Positions 59,942-64,000 of a DNA stretch of 64,000 nt are shown one piece after another (the first letter of the stretch is position 1; the number at the start of each line of letters is the position of its first letter). The stretch covers positions 372,001-436,000 of the forward strand of contig NZ_BAAAFX010000013.1 of NCBI RefSeq assembly GCF_039523755.1, read 5' to 3'. This DNA is from Tatumella terrea. Lineage in GTDB: Bacteria > Pseudomonadota > Gammaproteobacteria > Enterobacterales > Enterobacteriaceae. A program made the position numbers and the translations under genes. Under the pieces are notes generated by a model, which worked only from the letters and a program-made list of their open reading frames with translations, searched no databases and was not told the DNA's origin.

Positions 59942-60910
59942 GTGGCACAGCAATATAGTGTTGAACAGTTAAATTATGGCCGTAAAGTCTACGACTTTAT
60001 GCGCTGGGACTATGTGGCTTTCGCTATCTCCGGGATCCTGCTGATAGCGTCTGTCGTCGTGATGGGTGTCCGTGGTTTTAACTGGGGTCTGGATTTCACC
60101 GGCGGTACGGTGATTGAAATTACTCTGGAGAAACCCGGCGAGCTGGATACCATGCGTCAGGCATTACAACATGCCGGATTCATGGAGCCGGAAGTCCAGA
60201 ACTTCGGCAGCAGCCGTGATGTGATGGTGCGCTTGTCCCCGCATGCCGGAAATACCGGACAGGAACTGGGGAACAAGGTTGTCTCTGTCATAAATCAGGC
60301 CACCAGCCAGACGGCAATAGTCAAACGTATCGAGTTTGTCGGACCGAGTGTCGGCAGTGATCTCGCCCAGGCCGGGGGCATGGCATTACTTGTCGCGCTG
60401 ATCTGTATCCTGGTCTATGTCGGTTTCCGCTTTGAGTGGCGACTGGCATTGGGGGCAGTGCTGGCACTGGCGCACGACGTGGTGATCACGATGGGGATCC
60501 TCTCGCTGTTCCATATCGAGATTGACCTGACCATCATCGCATCACTGATGTCGGTTATCGGTTACTCGCTGAACGACAGCATCGTGGTCTCTGACCGTAT
60601 TCGTGAGAACTTCCGCAAGATCCGCCGTGGAACCCCGTACGACATCGTCAATGTCTCGCTGACGCAGACACTGAGCCGTACCATTATGACCTCAGCGACC
60701 ACGCTGGTGGTGGTACTGATGTTGTTCCTGTTCGGTGGCGAATTACTGCGTGGCTTCTCGCTGACCATGTTAATCGGTGTCACCATCGGTACAGTGTCAT
60801 CCATTTATGTGGCCTCTGCCCTGGCACTGAAGCTGGGCATGAAGCGTGAACATATGCTGGTTCAGAAAGTTGAAAAAGAGGGGGCGGATCAGAAATCGTT
60901 GTTACCGTAA
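59942..60910 (+). CDS. secF: Protein translocase subunit SecF (GTG start)
   Basis: SecF pairs with SecD in the RND-type translocation motor. The 322-residue protein (E. coli 323) has six membrane segments, the motif GLDFTGGTVIEI in the periplasmic head, and VIGYSLNDSIVVSDRIRENFRK. AGGAG (59931-59935) overlaps the secD stop and precedes GTG 59942 by 6 nt, so translation is coupled. A strong terminator closes the operon. Confidence 0.98.
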   Translation: MAQQYSVEQLNYGRKVYDFMRWDYVAFAISGILLIASVVVMGVRGFNWGLDFTGGTVIEITLEKPGELDTMRQALQHAGFMEPEVQNFGSSRDVMVRLSPHAGNTGQELGNKVVSVINQATSQTAIVKRIEFVGPSVGSDLAQAGGMALLVALICILVYVGFRFEWRLALGAVLALAHDVVITMGILSLFHIEIDLTIIASLMSVIGYSLNDSIVVSDRIRENFRKIRRGTPYDIVNVSLTQTLSRTIMTSATTLVVVLMLFLFGGELLRGFSLTMLIGVTIGTVSSIYVASALALKLGMKREHMLVQKVEKEGADQKSLLP

Positions 60911-60933
60911 TACGATTTCCCGTCATAACTCTG

Positions 60934-60965
60934 AAAAAGGCAGCCCGCAGGGGCTGCCTTTTTTA
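60934..60965 (+). terminator. Intrinsic terminator of the yajC-secDF operon
   Basis: AAAAAGGCAGCCC (60934-60946) pairs with GGGCTGCCTTTTT (60951-60963) across GCAG, followed by further T. Confidence 0.95.
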
Positions 60966-61050
60966 TGGTCTGAGTCGTCTGCCACACCTCACACAAGCCC
61001 CGGTCATGGCAAACTGTCATCATGAGAGATGACATCCGTCCCTTAACCAC

Positions 61051-61082
61051 AAAACGCCCGATGAAGTTCATCAGGCGTTTTA
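61051..61082. terminator. Bidirectional hairpin between secF and yajI
   Basis: AAAACGCCCGATGAA (61051-61065) pairs with TTCATCAGGCGTTTT (61067-61081), one mismatch, with A- and T-runs on the two sides. It probably stops yajI transcripts on the minus strand. Confidence 0.8.
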
Positions 61083-61124
61083 CCGTCACAAAACGGTCGA
61101 TCTATCTCAGGATTGCCCGCCCGG

Positions 61125-61676
61125 TTAACGGGGGCGCGTAACCGCGGCTGAGATTTCCGGCATAAACTGATGCACATTGACCACCAGCACCCGGCCCTCT
61201 TTAAGCCTGATTTCCGGCAGAATAAAGCGGGCCTGTTCCGACGGCGCCAATGGAACCGCCCGCTGTAACACCTGGCGTTTCACAATCACCGGGACAGCAT
61301 TCCGGTATCCCTGTTCATCAGAGACCGTCGCCAGTTCGGCCGTGATCGTGAAGGGGGGCAGCGACCAGGTCTGCTGGTTTTTAACCAGTAATACCGGCAA
61401 GCCCCCGGGACTTACCGGAGCCAGTTTTGTCAGCACCTTACCTTGCGCGGTAACGAGTGACACCGCACTGTCCGCCAGAGGCAGCAGCCAGGCGCCGCGG
61501 GTGGACACCGCATTGAGTTGCCGCTGATAAGCCAAAGCCTCTGACTGAGCAGATAACCGGCTCAGATCCCGGTTCAGCTGGCCGACACTGTCGGTCAGCC
61601 GGGCCGGGGGCTGCGACGAACTGCACCCCGCAAGTAATAACGAAACGGCAATGATGCTGAGGCTGGTTTTCTTCAT
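61125..61676 (-). CDS. yajI: DUF3251 lipoprotein YajI
   Basis: A 183-residue lipoprotein: signal peptide MKKTSLSIIAVSLLLAGC with lipobox L-A-G-C and cysteine 18, then a helical linker (VGQLNRDLSRLSAQSEALAYQ) and a beta-rich DUF3251 domain. Length is near E. coli YajI (179). ATG 61676 is the start that places the signal peptide correctly. Function unknown. E. coli tsx, next to it, is absent, and a Kbp gene is in its neighbourhood instead. Confidence 0.9.
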   Translation of the reverse strand: MKKTSLSIIAVSLLLAGCSSSQPPARLTDSVGQLNRDLSRLSAQSEALAYQRQLNAVSTRGAWLLPLADSAVSLVTAQGKVLTKLAPVSPGGLPVLLVKNQQTWSLPPFTITAELATVSDEQGYRNAVPVIVKRQVLQRAVPLAPSEQARFILPEIRLKEGRVLVVNVHQFMPEISAAVTRPR

Positions 61677-61683
61677 GCGAATA

Positions 61684-62118
61684 TTATGCCTGAGGAATGC
61701 GCAGTGCCTGACCCGGATAAATTTTGTCCGGACTGGAGAGCATAGGCTTGTTCGCTTCAAAAATTTTATTGTACTGGTTAGCATCCCCGTAAACCTGCTT
61801 AGAGATAGCACTCAGGGTGTCTCCGGATTTTACGGTGTAGATCGTCGGTGCCGTTTCCGGGCCGTCGGTGCTGACTTTGTCATCCACATGGGTGATCCCC
61901 GCCACATTACCGACGGCAACCAGAATTTTTTCTTTCAGTTCCTGGCTCAGGCCATCACCGGTCACGGTGGCTGTCCCGTCATTGACACTGACATTCACTT
62001 TATCGCTGTCAGGCAGGCCCAGTTTTTTTAAATGATCCTGGATCTTGCTGCCATCGTCTGCAGAGACAGAATCCCATAATTTTTCGCCAGCTTCTTTAAC
62101 AAAACTAAATAAACCCAT
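61684..62118 (-). CDS. kbp: Potassium-binding protein Kbp (YgaU; BON and LysM domains)
   Basis: Kbp is a small cytoplasmic K+ sensor. The 144-residue protein (E. coli 149) has MGLFSFVKEAGEKLWDSV, a BON domain (about 35-90, VSVNDGTATVTGDGLSQELKEKILVAVGNVAGI) and a LysM domain (93-143, YTVKSGDTLSAISKQVYGDANQYNKIFEANK). It lies 7 bp upstream of the yajI start on the same strand, so they may be co-transcribed. In E. coli ygaU is far away, so this is a rearranged location. Confidence 0.93.
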   Translation of the reverse strand: MGLFSFVKEAGEKLWDSVSADDGSKIQDHLKKLGLPDSDKVNVSVNDGTATVTGDGLSQELKEKILVAVGNVAGITHVDDKVSTDGPETAPTIYTVKSGDTLSAISKQVYGDANQYNKIFEANKPMLSSPDKIYPGQALRIPQA

Positions 62119-62300
62119 ACTGATTGACTCCTGATTTTTTTGAGGATCTTTACGATAAACACATTAAGCATAGTCGTAAACAGTGATAAAGAATAACGCG
62201 GTTACGGCAAAATGAAAGTCACCGCACGTGAATACATTTAGTTAACGATGTCTTCGGGTTACACTAGACTGAATGATTACTTAAGCCCGGGAATAATTCG

Positions 62301-62759
62301 ATGCATTGTCCGTTTTGCGCAGCCGTAGATACCAAGGTCATAGACTCCCGACTGGTCAGTGAGGGTTCATCGGTACGTCGTCGTCGTCAGTGTCTGGTCT
62401 GCCATGAACGGTTTACCACGTTTGAGGTGGCAGAACTGGTGATGCCCAGAGTGGTAAAAAGTGACGATGTGCGTGAACCCTTTGACGAAGATAAGCTGGT
62501 ACGCGGCATGATGAAGGCACTGGAGAAGCGTCCGGTAAGTTCAGACGCGCTGGACAGTGCCGTTCACCGGATCAAAGCGCATCTGCGGGCCACCGGAGAG
62601 AGAGAGGTCCCCAGTAAAATGCTGGGTAACCTGGTGATGGATGAACTGAAAATGCTGGATAAAGTGGCCTATATCCGCTTTGCCTCTGTGTATCGCAGTT
62701 TTGAGGATATCCGCGAATTCGGCGAAGAGATTGCCCGTTTACAGGATAAACGTGAATGA
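62301..62759 (+). CDS. nrdR: Transcriptional repressor NrdR
   Basis: NrdR represses ribonucleotide reductase operons in response to ATP/dATP. The 152-residue protein (E. coli 149) has a zinc ribbon with C3, C6, C31 and C34 and an ATP-cone domain (about 49-139, VVKSDDVREPFDEDKLVRGMMKALEKRPV). AATTCG precedes ATG 62301 without a strong Shine-Dalgarno. Its stop overlaps the ribD start (ATGA). Confidence 0.97.
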   Translation: MHCPFCAAVDTKVIDSRLVSEGSSVRRRRQCLVCHERFTTFEVAELVMPRVVKSDDVREPFDEDKLVRGMMKALEKRPVSSDALDSAVHRIKAHLRATGEREVPSKMLGNLVMDELKMLDKVAYIRFASVYRSFEDIREFGEEIARLQDKRE

Positions 62760-63859
62760 CTGATCAGGTATTTATGGCCAGGGCGCTGGAGCTGGCCAGA
62801 CGCGGCCGCTTTACCACCGCCCCTAACCCGAATGTCGGATGTGTGATTGTCCGGGACGGGCAGATTGTCGGGGAAGGCTGGCATCAGCGGGCCGGGGAAC
62901 CTCACGCCGAGGTCCATGCGCTGCGTGCCGCCGGAGACGCGGCCCGGGGTGCCACGGCCTATGTTACGCTGGAGCCGTGCAGCCATTTTGGCCGAACCCC
63001 CCCGTGTTGTGATGCCTTAATTGCGGCAGGCGTCTCCCGTGTGGTGGCCGCGATGCAGGATCCGAATCCGGAAGTAGCGGGGCGGGGACTCTATCGTCTG
63101 CGCCAGGCCGGCATTGAGGTCAGTCATGGTCTGATGCAACAGGACGCCGAGGCCCTGAACCGCGGTTTTCTGAAACGTATGCGCACCGGGTTTCCGTGGG
63201 TACAGTTAAAACTGGGGGCTTCGCTGGATGGCCGAACGGCCATGGCGAGTGGCGAGAGCCAGTGGATCACTTCCGCGGCCGCACGCAGGGATGTGCAGCA
63301 CTTCCGCGCACAGAGCCACGCCATTCTCAGCACGGCTAAAACGGTCATTGCCGATAATGCGGCCCTGACCGTGCGTGCGGGTTCACTGGACAGTGAGACA
63401 CTGACGGCCATCGGCGGTGCCACTCACCTTCGCCAGCCTGTCCGTGTGATAGCCGACCGGCAGCAGCAATTACAGCCTTCACAGTCGGTGTTTTCCGGGC
63501 CAGGTGACACCTGGCTGATACGCTCCCGTCCCGAGGGAGAATGGCCGGAGACAGTGAAGCAGATAGTGGTGCCGGAACACGACGGAGGGTTTGACCTCGT
63601 GGCACTGATGATGCAGTTAGGCCGCCAGCAGATTAACAGTGTCTGGACGGAAGCCGGTGCGACACTGGCTGGCGCGCTGATACGCGCGGGGGTGGTGGAT
63701 GAACTGATTGTTTACCTGGCACCGAAGCTTCTCGGTAATGAAGCCCGCGGGCTATGTGCCTTACCGGGGCTCACCCGGCTGGCCGATGCCCCGGCATTTT
63801 GTTTTGAGGATGTTCGCCGTATCGGTGATGACTTGCGGGTTATTTTACGCCCTGAATAA
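62756..63859 (+). CDS. ribD: Bifunctional riboflavin biosynthesis deaminase/reductase RibD
   Basis: RibD deaminates and reduces the pyrimidine intermediate of riboflavin synthesis. The 367-residue protein equals E. coli RibD. The N-terminal cytidine-deaminase-type domain (1-145) has the zinc motifs PHAEVHAL and LEPCSHFGRTPPC; the C-terminal reductase domain (146-367) has VQLKLGASLDGRTAMASGESQWIT. It overlaps nrdR by 4 bp. Confidence 0.97.
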   Translation: MTDQVFMARALELARRGRFTTAPNPNVGCVIVRDGQIVGEGWHQRAGEPHAEVHALRAAGDAARGATAYVTLEPCSHFGRTPPCCDALIAAGVSRVVAAMQDPNPEVAGRGLYRLRQAGIEVSHGLMQQDAEALNRGFLKRMRTGFPWVQLKLGASLDGRTAMASGESQWITSAAARRDVQHFRAQSHAILSTAKTVIADNAALTVRAGSLDSETLTAIGGATHLRQPVRVIADRQQQLQPSQSVFSGPGDTWLIRSRPEGEWPETVKQIVVPEHDGGFDLVALMMQLGRQQINSVWTEAGATLAGALIRAGVVDELIVYLAPKLLGNEARGLCALPGLTRLADAPAFCFEDVRRIGDDLRVILRPE

Positions 63860-63928
63860 GAGTTTGCGCAAAAGCGAGAGCAGAGCGCGAAAGAGTATGC
63901 TAAAATTCGCCCCCCTTGCCGGGCGACC

Positions 63929-63962
63929 CGACTTTTACCTGAAAGCGATTTTTACCTGAAAG
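63929..63962 (+). repeat. 17-bp tandem duplication before ribE
   Basis: CGACTTTTACCTGAAAG (63929-63945) is repeated as CGATTTTTACCTGAAAG (63946-63962), 16 of 17 bases the same. The second copy runs into the ribE ribosome-binding site AAAGGAAG. Confidence 0.85.
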
Positions 63963-63969
63963 GAAGTGT

Positions 63970-64000
63970 ATGAAAATTATCGAAGCTGCTGTAGCAACGC
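63970..64000 (+). CDS. ribE: 6,7-dimethyl-8-ribityllumazine synthase, 3' partial
   Basis: Only ten codons are in the window, reading MKIIEAAVAT, the typical start of lumazine synthase (E. coli MNIIEANVAT). AAAGGAAG precedes ATG 63970 by 5 nt. Position after nrdR-ribD supports the call. The symbol is ribE in E. coli (ribH elsewhere). Confidence 0.85.
   Translation, partial: MKIIEAAVAT

Overview
The window is chromosomal DNA of a gammaproteobacterium of the order Enterobacterales. Two long blocks follow the Escherichia coli gene order closely: mltB/pncC-recA-recX-alaS-csrA-tRNA(Ser, Arg x4)-yqaB-gshA-micA-luxS then corB-ypjD/ffh-rpsP-rimM-trmD-rplS, and iraP-psiF-proC-yaiI-aroL-ppnP-rdgC then sbcC-sbcD/phoB-phoR-brnQ-proY-(prxC)-acpH-queA-tgt-yajC-secD-secF-yajI-nrdR-ribD-ribE. 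Many genes usual in E. coli are missing (yqaA, phoA, dgcC, yaiA, aroM, lldP, tsx). This fits a smaller-genome relative such as an Erwiniaceae member (Tatumella, Pantoea or Erwinia type); the genus cannot be settled from sequence reading alone.

Layout. 1-1300: the end of a type VI secretion baseplate gene and a LuxR-type regulator. 1457-13044: cell-wall lytic enzyme, NMN deamidase, SOS recombination (recA with its LexA box inside the promoter), alanyl-tRNA synthetase, CsrA, a five-gene tRNA operon followed by a 7-bp microsatellite, glutathione synthesis, the sigma-E controlled sRNA MicA on the minus strand, and LuxS. 13136-18926: two minus-strand membrane genes, then SRP and the rpsP ribosome/tRNA-modification operon. 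19163-29463: an accessory stretch with a broken toxin and intact immunity-like gene, a cystathionine gamma-synthase family enzyme, nitroreductase, AdhP, the lldRD lactate genes, OsmC, a CPBP protease and several very small lipoproteins and hypotheticals. 29569-35388: psiF to rdgC with gene-free gaps where E. coli has extra genes. 35597-39456: an ethanolamine-type permease, a phosphotransferase and an AraC-type regulator, with a 16-bp direct repeat between the divergent genes. 39498-46618: SbcCD nuclease and PhoBR. 46842-53354: a methionine synthase-like enzyme behind probable MetJ boxes, BrnQ, ProY, a YbdG-like mechanosensitive channel and an AT-rich islet with an unrecognised 178-residue protein. 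54021-64000: peroxiredoxin, ACP phosphodiesterase, queuosine enzymes, the Sec accessory complex, a DUF3251 lipoprotein, Kbp, NrdR and the start of riboflavin synthesis.

Most of the window is conserved housekeeping DNA. The parts that look non-standard are the decayed toxin/immunity cassette (19163-19673), the (GCTTACT)19 repeat after the tRNA operon (9545-9683), the permease/kinase/regulator cluster with its repeated operator-like sequence (35597-39456), and the islet at 52672-53354. I did not find a convincing, complete, previously undescribed system; these four are the best leads. No CRISPR array, insertion sequence or prophage was seen.
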